A stretch of 64,000 nt of DNA from Bradyrhizobium sediminis (GCF_018736085.1 NZ_CP076134.1:3668501-3732500); one strand, 5' to 3'. Shown: positions 1 to 8,695, counted from the stretch's first letter. Made by a program: numbers and translations. Notes: a model not told the origin generated them from the letters alone.

Positions 1-50
1 GCGCCCAAAAAATCGATGTAATGCGTTGAATTTACTGCAATAAAAATATA

Positions 51-66
51 TTAACCATTACTTAAC
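51..66 (+). promoter_or_regulatory. Perfect CtrA-binding box upstream of the lipoprotein gene
   Basis: The sequence TTAACCATTACTTAAC matches the alphaproteobacterial CtrA consensus TTAA-N7-TTAAC at every defined base. It lies about 90 bases before the likely ATG of the following lipoprotein gene, in an AT-rich spacer, which is a normal promoter position. CtrA control is inferred from the motif alone. Confidence 0.65.
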
Positions 67-154
67 TATAACCGTCCGCACCGTTGCGCGGATACTCCCA
101 CGCCCCTAAGCTCGCGCGGGGATTGTGGCGGCGAGCCGCAATAGAGTGACGGAT

Positions 155-607
155 ATGCGTCGTGTCATCGTGATTGCCGTGACGGCGGCAGGCTTGGCCG
201 GGTGCTCCTCCTTTTCCATGGACGCCTTCAAGTCCACGCCGCCCACCATTCAGGTCCAGCTCGACTCGGTTCCCTCGGGCGCCGACGCCAAGACCTCGCT
301 GGGGCCGGGCTGCAAGACCCCGTGCTCGGTCGCGGTGCCCGCGGTGGATACCGGTTTCTCGGTTACCTACACCATGAACAAGTTCCTGCCGGCGACCGTC
401 CCGGTGCAGGTCACCTTTGTCCCCGGCGATTTCTCGACCCCAGCCTCGACCACGATCGATCCCAACCCGGTGGTCGCGGAACTGAAGCCGGCAGCGCCGC
501 CGCCGAAGCCGGTTCGCCGGCCGGCCAAGCCGAAGAAACCAAAGCCGCCGCCGGCCGCCCCTGCGGGCTCGCCGTTCCCGAACCCGACGCCGCCGCCCCC
601 CCGCTGA
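155..607 (+). CDS. Proline-rich outer-surface lipoprotein (hypothetical)
   Basis: A 150-aa protein when started at the ATG at 155; an in-frame GTG at 125 would add 10 residues. The 155 start gives a classic lipoprotein signal: two arginines, a hydrophobic stretch and the lipobox LAGC with the lipidated Cys at residue 17. The middle part (PTIQVQLDSVPSGADAKTS, then two Cys in a CKTPC motif) resembles PEGA-like surface domains. The last ~45 residues are rich in Pro, Lys and Ala, as in proteins that span or touch peptidoglycan. A CtrA box upstream suggests cell-cycle-timed expression. The function is not recognised. Confidence 0.75.
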   Translation: MRRVIVIAVTAAGLAGCSSFSMDAFKSTPPTIQVQLDSVPSGADAKTSLGPGCKTPCSVAVPAVDTGFSVTYTMNKFLPATVPVQVTFVPGDFSTPASTTIDPNPVVAELKPAAPPPKPVRRPAKPKKPKPPPAAPAGSPFPNPTPPPPR

Positions 608-724
608 TCACTGTGCAGCGCACCTGAAAAAGGTTGCGGATTGTGCAGACATTGCAACGTGCCTAGATTGCATCGGCAGGGCCGTCCCCCTATTGTCGCG
701 GCGGCCCACCGAAAGGGCACCTGA

Positions 725-1759
725 ATGACCGGACCCTCACCCAGTCCACTGGCATCGCTGTCCCGTCCGATGACCGACCCGTTCGGCCGGACCATCAGCT
801 ATTTGCGGGTATCGGTCACCGATCGCTGCGACCTGCGCTGCTTCTATTGCATGTCGGAAGACATGACATTCCTGCCCAAGGCCGATCTGCTCACGCTCGA
901 GGAGCTCGACCGGCTGTGCTCGGCCTTCATCGCCAAGGGCGTGCGCAAGTTGCGGCTGACCGGCGGCGAACCGCTGGTCCGGCGTAACGTGATGTCGCTG
1001 GTGCGCTCGCTGTCGCGTCACCTCGATAGCGGCGCGCTCGGGGAACTGACGCTGACCACCAATGCCTCGCAGCTTTCGCGCTTTGCCCAGGAGTTGCGGG
1101 ATTGCGGGGTACGCCGCATCAACGTCTCGCTGGACACGCTGGATCCCGAGAAATTCCGCGCCATCACCCGCTGGGGCGACCTCGACAAGGTGCTGGCCGG
1201 CATCGAGGCGGCGCGATCGGCGGGTCTCGCCGTCAAGATCAACGCGGTGGCGTTGAAGAACCTCAACGAGGACGAAATCCCTGGGCTGATGCAATGGGCG
1301 CACGGCAAGGGCATGGCGCTGACCTTGATCGAGGTGATGCCGATGGGCGACATCGGCGAAGGCCGCATCGATCAATATGTGCCGCTGTCGCTGCTGCGCG
1401 CCCGTCTCGCCCAGCAATTCACGCTGACCGACATCGACGACGATACTGGCGGCCCTGCCCGCTATGTTTCGGTCTCCGAGACCGGCGGCAAACTCGGCTT
1501 CATCACGCCGATGACCCACAACTTCTGCGAAGCATGCAACCGGGTGCGCATCACCTGCACCGGCACGCTGCATACCTGCCTCGGCCATGAGGATGCTTCC
1601 GATTTGCGCAAGCCGCTGCGGACTTCGGCCGACAACGACCTGCTTTCCGCCGCGATCGACCGCGCCATCGGCCTGAAGCCGAAGGGCCACGACTTCATCA
1701 TCGATCGCCGCCACAACCGCCCGAGCGTCAGCCGGCACATGAGCGTCACCGGCGGCTGA
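725..1759 (+). CDS. moaA: GTP 3',8-cyclase MoaA
   Basis: A radical-SAM enzyme for the first step of molybdenum cofactor synthesis, converting GTP to (8S)-3',8-cyclo-GTP. The 344-aa product has the N-terminal CxxxCxxC cluster (C35, C39, C42 in [10 protein letters not shown]), the LTGGEPL SAM-contact motif, and the MoaA-specific C-terminal cluster C268-x2-C271-x13-C285 in the FCEACNRVR region. It ends in the double glycine (VTGG) needed in MoaA. Translation could also begin at Met16 (770), where homology to the family starts. No other moa gene is adjacent, so it stands alone here. Confidence 0.95.
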   Translation: MTGPSPSPLASLSRPMTDPFGRTISYLRVSVTDRCDLRCFYCMSEDMTFLPKADLLTLEELDRLCSAFIAKGVRKLRLTGGEPLVRRNVMSLVRSLSRHLDSGALGELTLTTNASQLSRFAQELRDCGVRRINVSLDTLDPEKFRAITRWGDLDKVLAGIEAARSAGLAVKINAVALKNLNEDEIPGLMQWAHGKGMALTLIEVMPMGDIGEGRIDQYVPLSLLRARLAQQFTLTDIDDDTGGPARYVSVSETGGKLGFITPMTHNFCEACNRVRITCTGTLHTCLGHEDASDLRKPLRTSADNDLLSAAIDRAIGLKPKGHDFIIDRRHNRPSVSRHMSVTGG

Positions 1760-2038
1760 AATTTTCGGCGCATTACGCCGCCTTCCACGCAACTATTTGA
1801 CCCCGCGTCAATTTGTCCATTTTCCGATTGACGCCGCCGCGGCGCGCTGAAATGGTGCGCTTGCTTTATGCCTGCTCGGCCGGATAGGCCGCTGCGCTCA
1901 CTTGGGTGCAGTCAAGACGGCAAGAGCGCGAAGTTGGGGAGGACTATCGTTGCAATCGCTCTTGAAGTTGGGCCATCGCTGTACGCGTTCGACGCGTGGC
2001 GGCACAGCTATGCTTTTTGAAACGGCGGGTGCGCTCTG

Positions 2039-2602
2039 ATGGCGACCACGCGAGAGAACACAATGCGCCCATTGCTGGCGCTCAGCGCCGGGATCGACCT
2101 GCTCAACGAAAAGATCGGCAACATCTGCAACGTTCTGGTTCTGGCGGCCTGCGTGGTCAGCGCCGCCAACGCGATGGTCCGCTATGCGTTCGGCTACAGC
2201 TCCAATGGCTGGCTCGAACTGCAGTGGTACATGTTCGCCATCCTGGTGATGTTCGGCGCGTCCTATACCTTCAAGCGCAACGAGCATGTACGGGTCGAAA
2301 TCCTCTATTTGCTTCTTTCCGAGCGCGGCCAGCTCTGGCTCGATCTGATCGGCACGCTGTGCTTCCTGATTCCGGCCTGTCTGCTGCTGTCCTGGCTGTC
2401 CTGGCCGTTCTTCCTCCAGGCCTATGCCGTCGGCGAGGCGTCGAGCAATGCCGGCGGCCTGCTGCGCTGGCCGATCAAGCTCGTGATTCCCGTGGGCTTC
2501 GTGATGCTGGCGCTGCAGGGCGTATCCGAGGTCATCAAGCGCATCGCGGCGCTGCAGAACCTTGTAACTATCGACGCCAAATACGAAAGACCGGTGCAAT
2601 GA
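2039..2602 (+). CDS. TRAP transporter small permease (DctQ family)
   Basis: The 187-aa protein is the four-helix small membrane subunit of a tripartite ATP-independent periplasmic transporter. Hydrophobic segments cover roughly residues 31-52, 65-86, 103-129 and 145-167, with the WLELQWYMFAILVMFGASY region typical of DctQ. Its stop overlaps the ATG of the large permease (ATGA), so the two are translationally coupled. An alternative start at Met9 (2063) has GAGAG upstream and may be better. The two binding-protein genes likely to serve it lie downstream on the opposite strand, beyond the intron. Confidence 0.9.
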   Translation: MATTRENTMRPLLALSAGIDLLNEKIGNICNVLVLAACVVSAANAMVRYAFGYSSNGWLELQWYMFAILVMFGASYTFKRNEHVRVEILYLLLSERGQLWLDLIGTLCFLIPACLLLSWLSWPFFLQAYAVGEASSNAGGLLRWPIKLVIPVGFVMLALQGVSEVIKRIAALQNLVTIDAKYERPVQ

Positions 2603-4206
2603 TTACGCTGGAAATGATGCCGCCGCTGATGTTCGGCGGCCTGGTTCTGGCGATGCTGATCGGCTTTCCGGTGGCGTTCACGCTGGCAGCGGTCGGAATT
2701 TCATTCGGCTTTCTCTCGATCCACCTCGGCTTCTTCGATTTCAGTTTCCTGCAGGCTATTCCGGGCCGGGTGTTCGGCAGCGTGCTGTCCAACGAGCTGT
2801 TGCTGGCGATTCCGTTCTTCACGTTCATGGGCACGATCCTGGAACGATGCGGTCTTGCGGAAGACATGCTGGATTCGATGGGCCAGTTGTTCGGCCCGGT
2901 CCGCGGCGGCCTCGGCTATTCCGTCATCATCGTGGGCTTCATCCTCGGCGCCATCACCGGAACGGTCGCGGCGCAGGTGATCGCGATGGCGCTGATCTCG
3001 ATGCCGGTGATGATGCGTTACGGTTACAACATGCGCTACATCACCGGTGTGCTGGCGGCCTCGGGAACCATCACCCAGCTGGTGCCGCCTTCGCTGGTGC
3101 TGATCGTGCTCGCCGACCAGCTCGGCAAGTCGGTCGGCGACATGTATCTCGGCGCCTGGGGCCCGTCGGTTTTCCAGATCATGCTGTTCGCCGGCTACAC
3201 CTTCCTGCTCGGCCTCATCAAGCCCGATCACGTCCCGGCGGTGCCGCGCGATGCGCTGACGCTGCGGGGCTGGCCGCTGTGGCGCAAATGCCTGATGGGC
3301 ATCATCCCGTCGGCCGTGCTCATTTTCGTCGTGCTCGGCACCATGATGCTCGGCCTTGCAACCCCGACGGAGGCCGGCGCCATGGGCGCGATCGGCGCGA
3401 TCGTGCTGGCGGCGATACACAGCAAGGATTTCAGCACCAAGGGCCGCAAAGTTCTGATTACCGGCGTCATCGCGCTGGGCATCGGCGCCATGATCGGCGT
3501 CTTCCTGTCGCGAGGCCTGCTGTTCAAGCTCGCCTTCGTCATCGCCTATTTCGCGGTGATCTGGGTTTGCCTCGAGGCGGTACGAATTCCCGAGCTGCGC
3601 AATCTGATCAAGCAGGGCTACGAGAACACCATGCGCCTGACCACCATGGTGGTGTTCATCCTGATCGGCTCGACCTGTTTCTCGGTGGTGTTCCTCGGTG
3701 TCTCGGGGGGGGTATGGCTCGAACACATGATGACGTCGCTGCCCGGCGGCGTCTGGGGCTTCCTGACCTTCATCAACCTCTTCATCTTCTTCCTGGCGTT
3801 CTTCCTGGATTTCTTCGAGATCGCCTTCATCATCCTGCCGATGGTGGCACCGATCGCGCAGAAGGTCCTGGCGCCGGTGGTCGGCGCAGACGCGGCGTTG
3901 ATCTGGTTCGGCGTCATGCTCTGCGTGAACATGCAGACGTCGTTCCTGCATCCGCCGTTCGGCTTCGCGCTGTTCTATCTGCGCGGCGTGGCACCCAAAG
4001 AGGTGAAGAGCTCGGATATTTACTGGGGTGCCATACCCTGGATCGGGTTGCAGATCATCATGGTCGTGGTGGTGATCGCCTTCCCCTGGACCGTCACCGC
4101 GCTGCTGGACAAGCCTGTCAGCGCCGAGGATATCAGCAAGGTCAAGATCGAGGTCCCGCAGATCGAACTGCCGCCGCTCGATTTCGGTCCGCCGCCAAAA
4201 CAGTAG
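2599..4206 (+). CDS. TRAP transporter large permease (DctM family)
   Basis: A 535-aa many-pass membrane protein. The start at 2599 is chosen because it overlaps the dctQ stop as ATGA; the open frame continues further upstream only as antisense-like reading. The DctM signature is seen in GMAEAGAIGA-like text (TPTEAGAMGAIGAIVLA) and in FVDFFEIAFI-like text (FFLDFFEIAFIILPMVAPI). The protein is about 100 aa longer than the usual ~430 aa, with an extra hydrophobic block around residues 290-330. This is common in the mannitol/chloroaromatic-type subgroup whose binding proteins are Tat-exported, matching the DctP paralogues nearby. Confidence 0.92.
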   Translation: MITLEMMPPLMFGGLVLAMLIGFPVAFTLAAVGISFGFLSIHLGFFDFSFLQAIPGRVFGSVLSNELLLAIPFFTFMGTILERCGLAEDMLDSMGQLFGPVRGGLGYSVIIVGFILGAITGTVAAQVIAMALISMPVMMRYGYNMRYITGVLAASGTITQLVPPSLVLIVLADQLGKSVGDMYLGAWGPSVFQIMLFAGYTFLLGLIKPDHVPAVPRDALTLRGWPLWRKCLMGIIPSAVLIFVVLGTMMLGLATPTEAGAMGAIGAIVLAAIHSKDFSTKGRKVLITGVIALGIGAMIGVFLSRGLLFKLAFVIAYFAVIWVCLEAVRIPELRNLIKQGYENTMRLTTMVVFILIGSTCFSVVFLGVSGGVWLEHMMTSLPGGVWGFLTFINLFIFFLAFFLDFFEIAFIILPMVAPIAQKVLAPVVGADAALIWFGVMLCVNMQTSFLHPPFGFALFYLRGVAPKEVKSSDIYWGAIPWIGLQIIMVVVVIAFPWTVTALLDKPVSAEDISKVKIEVPQIELPPLDFGPPPKQ

Positions 4207-4224
4207 CCGCAGCGACTTGGCCAA

Positions 4225-4299
4225 ATCGGCATAGGGGGCGACCTTTTGGGTCGCTCCCCTGCCACACCACCCGGCATGCGGGTCCGCACCGGGCGGTTC
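4225..4299 (-). ncRNA. Group II intron domains V and VI
   Basis: Domain V reads on the minus strand from 4299 to 4262 and folds as a stem (ACCGCCCGG with CCGGGTGGT) capped by TGCG-GACC-CGCA. Domain VI reads from 4263 to 4225. GGCA pairs with TGCC and GCGACC with GGTCGC, one A-C mismatch sits in the stem, and a single unpaired A lies at 4232. Both are in the expected order between the reverse transcriptase stop and the 3' splice site, so the ribozyme core looks intact. Confidence 0.8.
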
Positions 4300-4311
4300 G
4301 AGAAGTTGAGG

Positions 4312-5691
4312 TCATGAGAGCCGGGGCAGTCCCAGCCGGTCCGACCAGTTCAGGGTCAACACGGCGTTGAGGAGCATGCCGCTGTTACGCCACCAGCGAC
4401 GGCTGTTGGCCGCCACCTTTCGCGCAACGTCAAGCTTGGCTCCCAGCGCCAGCAATTCCCTGTACATGGTCGTGCCGCGCTTCCACTGCTTGAGCTGGAT
4501 GGCACGCAGCCGATGACGCAGCCACCGGTCGAGCTCTCGCCAGACCCGTGGGGTTTGCGCCAGCCGGAAGTAAGCCTTCCATCCCCGAATGTAGGGCCGC
4601 AGATGATCCACCACATCCTGCATACTGCGCCCGCCATTGCGGCCGGTCAGTTGCCGGATGCACTGCTTGAACGTCCTCAGCGGCTTGTCAGCAACCTTGC
4701 GTTTGATCACACCACCCGGCCCCGGCCAGAAGCCGTAGCCGAGGAACTTGCGACCGAACACACCGGTCACTGCGCTTTTGGTCTCGTTGATCGTCAAGCG
4801 CAGTTTGCCGTAGAGCCGCCGAAGCAGCGCCATCACCCGTTCGCCCGCCCGGCGGCTGCGAACGTAGACGTTCGCATCGTCGGCGTAGCGCACGAAGCAA
4901 TGGCCCCGACGTTCCAGCGCCTTGTCCACTTCATCGAGCAGGACGTTGGCCAGCAGCGGCGATAGCGGGCCGCCCTGCGGCGTCCCCATCATGCGCGTCC
5001 GGACCACGCCATCGTCCATGATCCCGCTGTTCAGATACGCACGGATCAGCCGGATGACCCCGGTGTCCCCGATCCGTTTCTGGAGGCGGTCGATGAGGAT
5101 GTCGTGATCGACCCGGTCAAAGAACTTTTCCAGGTCCACGTCCACCACGATCCGGCGGCCCGATTGCACGTATGACTGCGCCACAAGGACGGCGTCATGC
5201 GCGCTTCGGCCCGGCCGGAAGCCGTAGCTGTGCTCGCTGAAGGTTGGATCAAGAATGGGCTGCAGCACTTGCAGCAGCGCCTGCTGGATCAGACGATCCG
5301 TCACCGTCGGGATGCCAAGCTCGCGCTCCCCACCCTCAGGCTTGGGGATCGTCACCCGTCGCACCGGACTGGGCCGGTACGTCCCCGACAACAGTTGCTC
5401 GCGGAGCACGGGCCACGCCGTGCGTAGATGCGCGGCAGTCTGGTCAATATCCAGACCGTCTACACCGGCTACGCCTTTGTTGGCCCGCACCCGCTTCCAC
5501 GCCCGTTGCAGGTTCTCTCTCGCCAGTACCGCTAGAAGCAGCGCTGACCCTGTGTCCTTCGGTTCATGCCGCGGGAGACGAGCTTCATCGCTGCCCGAGC
5601 CACACGCGGATTCACCGCGTCCTACCCCGGGCCGCCCTGCTCGCGCAGGCATCTGATGCGATGCTCGCCACATCGACATGGCGTCGAACAC
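4312..5691 (-). CDS. ltrA: Group II intron reverse transcriptase/maturase
   Basis: The 459-aa intron-encoded protein copies intron RNA into DNA and helps its splicing. Seen motifs: the RT palm with DVDLEKFFDRVDHD (residues 184-197), TPQGGPLSPLLANV (237-250) and the catalytic YADD (269-272). A maturase (X) domain follows, around WKAYFRLA. The protein ends soon after domain X (SDRLGLPRLS) with no HNH endonuclease, as in the endonuclease-free classes such as group IIC. The first ~45 residues are unlike the family, so translation may begin at an internal Met such as Met14. No frameshift or stop is visible, so the intron may be mobile. Confidence 0.93.
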   Translation of the reverse strand: MFDAMSMWRASHQMPARAGRPGVGRGESACGSGSDEARLPRHEPKDTGSALLLAVLARENLQRAWKRVRANKGVAGVDGLDIDQTAAHLRTAWPVLREQLLSGTYRPSPVRRVTIPKPEGGERELGIPTVTDRLIQQALLQVLQPILDPTFSEHSYGFRPGRSAHDAVLVAQSYVQSGRRIVVDVDLEKFFDRVDHDILIDRLQKRIGDTGVIRLIRAYLNSGIMDDGVVRTRMMGTPQGGPLSPLLANVLLDEVDKALERRGHCFVRYADDANVYVRSRRAGERVMALLRRLYGKLRLTINETKSAVTGVFGRKFLGYGFWPGPGGVIKRKVADKPLRTFKQCIRQLTGRNGGRSMQDVVDHLRPYIRGWKAYFRLAQTPRVWRELDRWLRHRLRAIQLKQWKRGTTMYRELLALGAKLDVARKVAANSRRWWRNSGMLLNAVLTLNWSDRLGLPRLS

Positions 5692-6075
5692 TCCCTCTCG
5701 TTCGGCCCTTCGCCTGCAAGACGGCTCGCAGCCTTCCCACCGACTACTACGACCTCGGCTGACTTCTCGCTCCGGCTCGACACCGTTGCCCTTTCGGGCA
5801 CAAGGCGAGATCTCCCCAGGTAAGAACGCACTCCTTCACTGCACGACCGCCGGATTTACGCCGCTTCCCCTTGATCACGAGAGCTTCGCGATTTCTTGCC
5901 CGCTCGCCCTGGTCCGCAACGCCTTCTATCCGGTTCTTGTTCATCGGCCCGCAGCTTCGCTCCACGCTTCCTCCCCACACTCGGTCTCCCTCATGCAGTT
6001 GCGCTTCGCTTCGTTCGTTGTGATCAACTCACGATGGGACTTGCACCCATAAGAGTGCGCCCATGCTGGGCGCAC
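5692..6075 (-). ncRNA. Group II intron 5' ribozyme region (domains I to IV stem)
   Basis: This 384-base stretch has no real gene. It is the structured RNA between the 5' splice site and the reverse transcriptase. It begins with the GTGCGCCCAGC...GGGCGCAC hairpin, followed by GGGTGCAAGTCCC and other short palindromes. Several antisense open frames across it are by-products of GC-rich stems. I could not assign the exon-binding loops with certainty. Confidence 0.75.
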
Positions 6076-6117
6076 AAAACAAACACCCCGGAGCAGTTGC
6101 TCCGGGGTGTTTTTTTC
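6076..6117. terminator. Bidirectional intrinsic terminator, target of the intron
   Basis: A near-perfect hairpin has a 14-bp stem (6081-6094 with 6099-6112) and loop AGTT. On the plus strand it is followed by TTTTTTTC, on the minus strand by TTTGTTTT. It can therefore stop transcription from both sides, as fits its place between the convergent dctQM genes and the dctP genes. The group II intron starts exactly at the end of the minus-strand T-run, so the dctM side is now 1.85 kb away. Confidence 0.88.
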
Positions 6118-6143
6118 TCATTGGCCTCGATGCGTGAACGCGA

Positions 6144-7232
6144 TCAGCCCTGCGGATTGCGCGCCATGAAGCTGTCGTAACCGAGCTCGGCGACCTGGAG
6201 CCACTGGTACCCGTTGGTCGTGAACGAGGTCACCGACTCCAGAACCTTCTTGAAGTTCGGATTGGTCGCCGAGGTTTCGGCGTACAATTCCTTGGTCGCC
6301 TTGAGGCAGGCCTGCATGATGGCCGGCGAAAAGGCATGCAGCTTGGTGCCACCGGCGAGCAGTTTCTTCAGCGCCGCCGGATTAGACTGATCGTATTTTG
6401 CAATCATCCAGGCGTTGGTGGCCAGGCCTGCCTGCTCGATGATGCTTTGATAGGCCTTCGGCAGCGACTTCCACTTGTCGAGATTGACGAGGCCCATCAG
6501 CATGGGGCCGCCTTCCCACCAACCGGGATAGTAATAGTGCGGCGCGACCTTGTTGAAGCCGAGCTTCTCGTCGTCATACGGCCCCACCCATTCGGCGGCG
6601 TCGATGGTGCCCTTCTCGAGCGCCGGGTAAATATCGCCACCGGCGAGCTGCTGCGGGACCACGCCCAGCTTCTGCATCACCTTCCCGGCGAAGCCGCCGA
6701 TCCGCATCTTCAGCCCCTTCAGGTCATCGACGGTGTTGATTTCCTTGCGAAACCAGCCGCCCATCTGGCAGCTGGTATTGCCGGCGAGAAAAGAGGTGAC
6801 GTTGTAGCCCTTGTAGAACTCGTTCATGAGTTCCCTGCCGCCGCCCTGCGTATACCAGGCCTGGTTGAGGCGCTGGTTCGGTCCGAACGGCACCGCCGTG
6901 GCGAAGGCAAACGTCGGATCCTTGCCGAAATAATAATACGACGCCGTGTGTCCCATCTCGACGGTGCCGTTTTGCACGGCATCGAGGACCTGCAGCCCCG
7001 GCACGATTTCGCCGCCAGCAAACGGCTGAATCTGGAACTTGTTGTCGGTGGCTTCGGCAACAAACTTCGTAAACAACTCGGCGCCGCCCCAGAGCGTGTC
7101 GAGCGATTTCGGCCAGCTTGCCGTCATACGCCACTTCAATTCCGGCATCGACTGCGCGATCGCTGGTGCGGCCACGGCCGCGGCGCCTGCCACGCCCAGT
7201 CCGGTGACCTTGATAAAATCTCGTCGCTTCAT
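6144..7232 (-). CDS. TRAP transporter substrate-binding protein (DctP family), copy 2
   Basis: A 362-aa periplasmic solute receptor. The start at 7232 is chosen because AGAGGA precedes it and it begins a twin-arginine signal (MKRRDFIKV...APAIAQ); the open frame runs upstream without meaning. The mature part carries DctP features: WPKSLDTLWGGAELF, FAGGEIVPG, the conserved WVGPYDDEKLGFNKVA, and the helix following GWWEGGP. It is closely similar along its whole length to the neighbouring 7418-8506 gene, so the two are a tandem duplication. Substrate unknown. It ends 27 bases before the shared bidirectional terminator. Confidence 0.9.
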   Translation of the reverse strand: MKRRDFIKVTGLGVAGAAAVAAPAIAQSMPELKWRMTASWPKSLDTLWGGAELFTKFVAEATDNKFQIQPFAGGEIVPGLQVLDAVQNGTVEMGHTASYYYFGKDPTFAFATAVPFGPNQRLNQAWYTQGGGRELMNEFYKGYNVTSFLAGNTSCQMGGWFRKEINTVDDLKGLKMRIGGFAGKVMQKLGVVPQQLAGGDIYPALEKGTIDAAEWVGPYDDEKLGFNKVAPHYYYPGWWEGGPMLMGLVNLDKWKSLPKAYQSIIEQAGLATNAWMIAKYDQSNPAALKKLLAGGTKLHAFSPAIMQACLKATKELYAETSATNPNFKKVLESVTSFTTNGYQWLQVAELGYDSFMARNPQG

Positions 7233-7343
7233 TGAGTGATTCCTCTCTGTCTGTGTTTTGTGTCCGTGAGCCTTCTTGGCGAGGCTTGGAACCAGCATGG
7301 AACATCCGGTTCCGGATTTCCATGCTGAATTTGCGTTGCAGCG

Positions 7344-7376
7344 AAAAAAAGCCCGGCCTTCCTGCGGAGGCCGGGC
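7344..7376 (-). terminator. Intrinsic terminator after dctP copy 1
   Basis: On the minus strand GCCCGGCCT (7376-7368) pairs with AGGCCGGGC (7359-7351) and is followed by seven T residues (7350-7344). It sits between the two tandem dctP genes, so copy 2 should have its own promoter in 7233-7343. Confidence 0.85.
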
Positions 7377-7417
7377 CGATTTCTGCGACTTAGGGCGTAG
7401 CCGCCTGACGGCGCCGA

Positions 7418-8506
7418 TCAACCGCGCGTGCGCGAACGGATCTGGAAGCTGTCGAAGGTGTATTCTGCAACCTGCCACCACAGATACTGGTCGGAGCGGT
7501 AGGCCTGCATCGCGTCGATGACCTTCTTGAAGTCGGCGTTCTTGGCGGAGATTTCGGCCCACAACTCGTTGGTCGCCTTGAGGCAGGCTTCCAGCACTTC
7601 GTTGGTGAAGGGACGAAGCTGGGTGCCGCCGGCGACCAGACGCTTCAGCGCCGCCGGGTTCTGCATGTCGTAGCGCGCCGCCATCCAGGCATTGGTGTTG
7701 GCGGTCGCATTGGTGATGACGGCCTGATAGCTCTTCGGCAGAGAATTCCACTTCTCCAGATTGCAGAAGGCATGGACGGTGGGGCCGCCTTCCCAGAAAC
7801 CGGGATAGTAGTAGTACTTGGCGACCTTCTGGAAGCCGAGCTTCTCGTCATCATACGGCCCGACCCATTCGGCGGCGTCGATGGTGCCCTTCTCGAGCGC
7901 GGGATAGATGTCACCGCCGGCGATCTGCTGCGGCACGACGCCGACCTTCTGCAACACCTGGCCGGCAATGCCGCCGATGCGGAACTTGAGACCGGAGAGA
8001 TCGGCGACCGTCTTGATCTCCTTGCGGAACCAACCGCCCATCTGGGTGCCGGTATTGCCGCAGGGGAAGCCGATCACGCCGTGCTTCTTGAAGAGTTCGT
8101 TGGCGAGTTCGTTGCCGCCGCCCTGAGAGAGCCAGGAGTTCTGCTGGCGGGCGTTGAGGCCAAACGGCACCGCCGAGAAGATTGCAAAAGTCGGATCCTT
8201 GCCGACGTAATAATACGAGACCGTGTGGCTCATCTCGACGGTGCCGTTGGACGTCGCATCCAGCGCCTGCAGGCCCGGAACGACCTCACCCGCCGCGAAC
8301 AGCTGAATTTGAAACTTGTTGTCGGTCATTTCCGCAACCTGTTTCACGAAAAAGTCAGCGCCGCCGTAAATCGTATCGAGCGACTTCGGGAAGCTCGACG
8401 TCATGCGCCACTTGATCTCGGGCGAGGATTGCGCGATCGCCGGCGAGGCCACGGCGGTGGCGGCGGCACCGGCCGCGGAAACTTTCAAAAAATCACGACG
8501 CTTCAT
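7418..8506 (-). CDS. TRAP transporter substrate-binding protein (DctP family), copy 1
   Basis: A 362-aa periplasmic receptor, the same length as its downstream paralogue. It has a twin-arginine signal (MKRRDFLKVSAAG...SPAIAQ), then FPKSLDTIYGGADFF, FAAGEVVPGLQALDA and WVGPYDDEKLGFQKVA, as in DctP proteins paired with long DctM permeases. Differences from copy 2 lie mainly in the C-terminal lobe, suggesting related but distinct ligands. It is transcribed toward the dctQM genes and terminates at 7344-7376. The start is supported by AGGAG-type bases (RC of tctcctt) upstream. Confidence 0.9.
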   Translation of the reverse strand: MKRRDFLKVSAAGAAATAVASPAIAQSSPEIKWRMTSSFPKSLDTIYGGADFFVKQVAEMTDNKFQIQLFAAGEVVPGLQALDATSNGTVEMSHTVSYYYVGKDPTFAIFSAVPFGLNARQQNSWLSQGGGNELANELFKKHGVIGFPCGNTGTQMGGWFRKEIKTVADLSGLKFRIGGIAGQVLQKVGVVPQQIAGGDIYPALEKGTIDAAEWVGPYDDEKLGFQKVAKYYYYPGFWEGGPTVHAFCNLEKWNSLPKSYQAVITNATANTNAWMAARYDMQNPAALKRLVAGGTQLRPFTNEVLEACLKATNELWAEISAKNADFKKVIDAMQAYRSDQYLWWQVAEYTFDSFQIRSRTRG

Positions 8507-8695
8507 TTAAGGCATCTCCTTGTTGGGGCATATTTTCCCAGATTTCCTGGAGCGGCTGGTTCGGCGAGGCGGTATCCGCGTCGGCCGAAGGCGCTCTGGC
8601 GCGGGGGCTTTAACATGGAAATTTGCCATCGGAAAACCTCACAATGGCGTGACAGCACTGATTAATCGAAAGTCGCATATGCCCCGAAAACCGGC

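Larger units (their letters stand above)
4225..6075 (-). mobile_element. Complete group II intron, probably group IIC, inserted beyond a terminator
   Basis: On the minus strand the element starts at 6075 with GTGCG (group II 5' consensus GUGYG), followed by the domain I start GTGCGCCCAGCATGGGCGCA. It ends at 4225 with ...GCCGAT (3' consensus AY). Domain V (4262-4299) and domain VI (4225-4263) lie just after the reverse transcriptase stop. Domain VI has a bulged A at 4232, seven bases from the 3' end, as expected for the branch point. The 5' exon is the stem-loop plus T-run terminator at 6076-6112, the preferred target of group IIC introns. Total length is 1851 bases. Group assignment is inferred. 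Confidence 0.88.

Noticed and set aside
1996..2598. Upstream extension of the dctM reading frame to 736 aa
   Set aside because: It overlaps dctQ in another frame, reads as Arg-rich shadow text, and the ATGA overlap at 2599 gives a natural start.
2701..4224. Long antisense open frame of 507 codons opposite dctM
   Set aside because: Composition is His/Arg/Asp-rich as in GC-rich antisense shadows, with no domain and no ribosome site.
5900..5960. A loop with AACAAG in the intron 5' region as exon-binding site 1
   Set aside because: It would pair with TTGTT but leaves two unpaired exon bases before GTGCG, so the assignment is not reliable without folding.
7233..7751. Upstream extension of dctP copy 2 to 535 aa, a possible fusion
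   Set aside because: The extra residues are an out-of-frame shadow of copy 1 and its terminator; a ribosome site and Tat signal mark the start at 7232.
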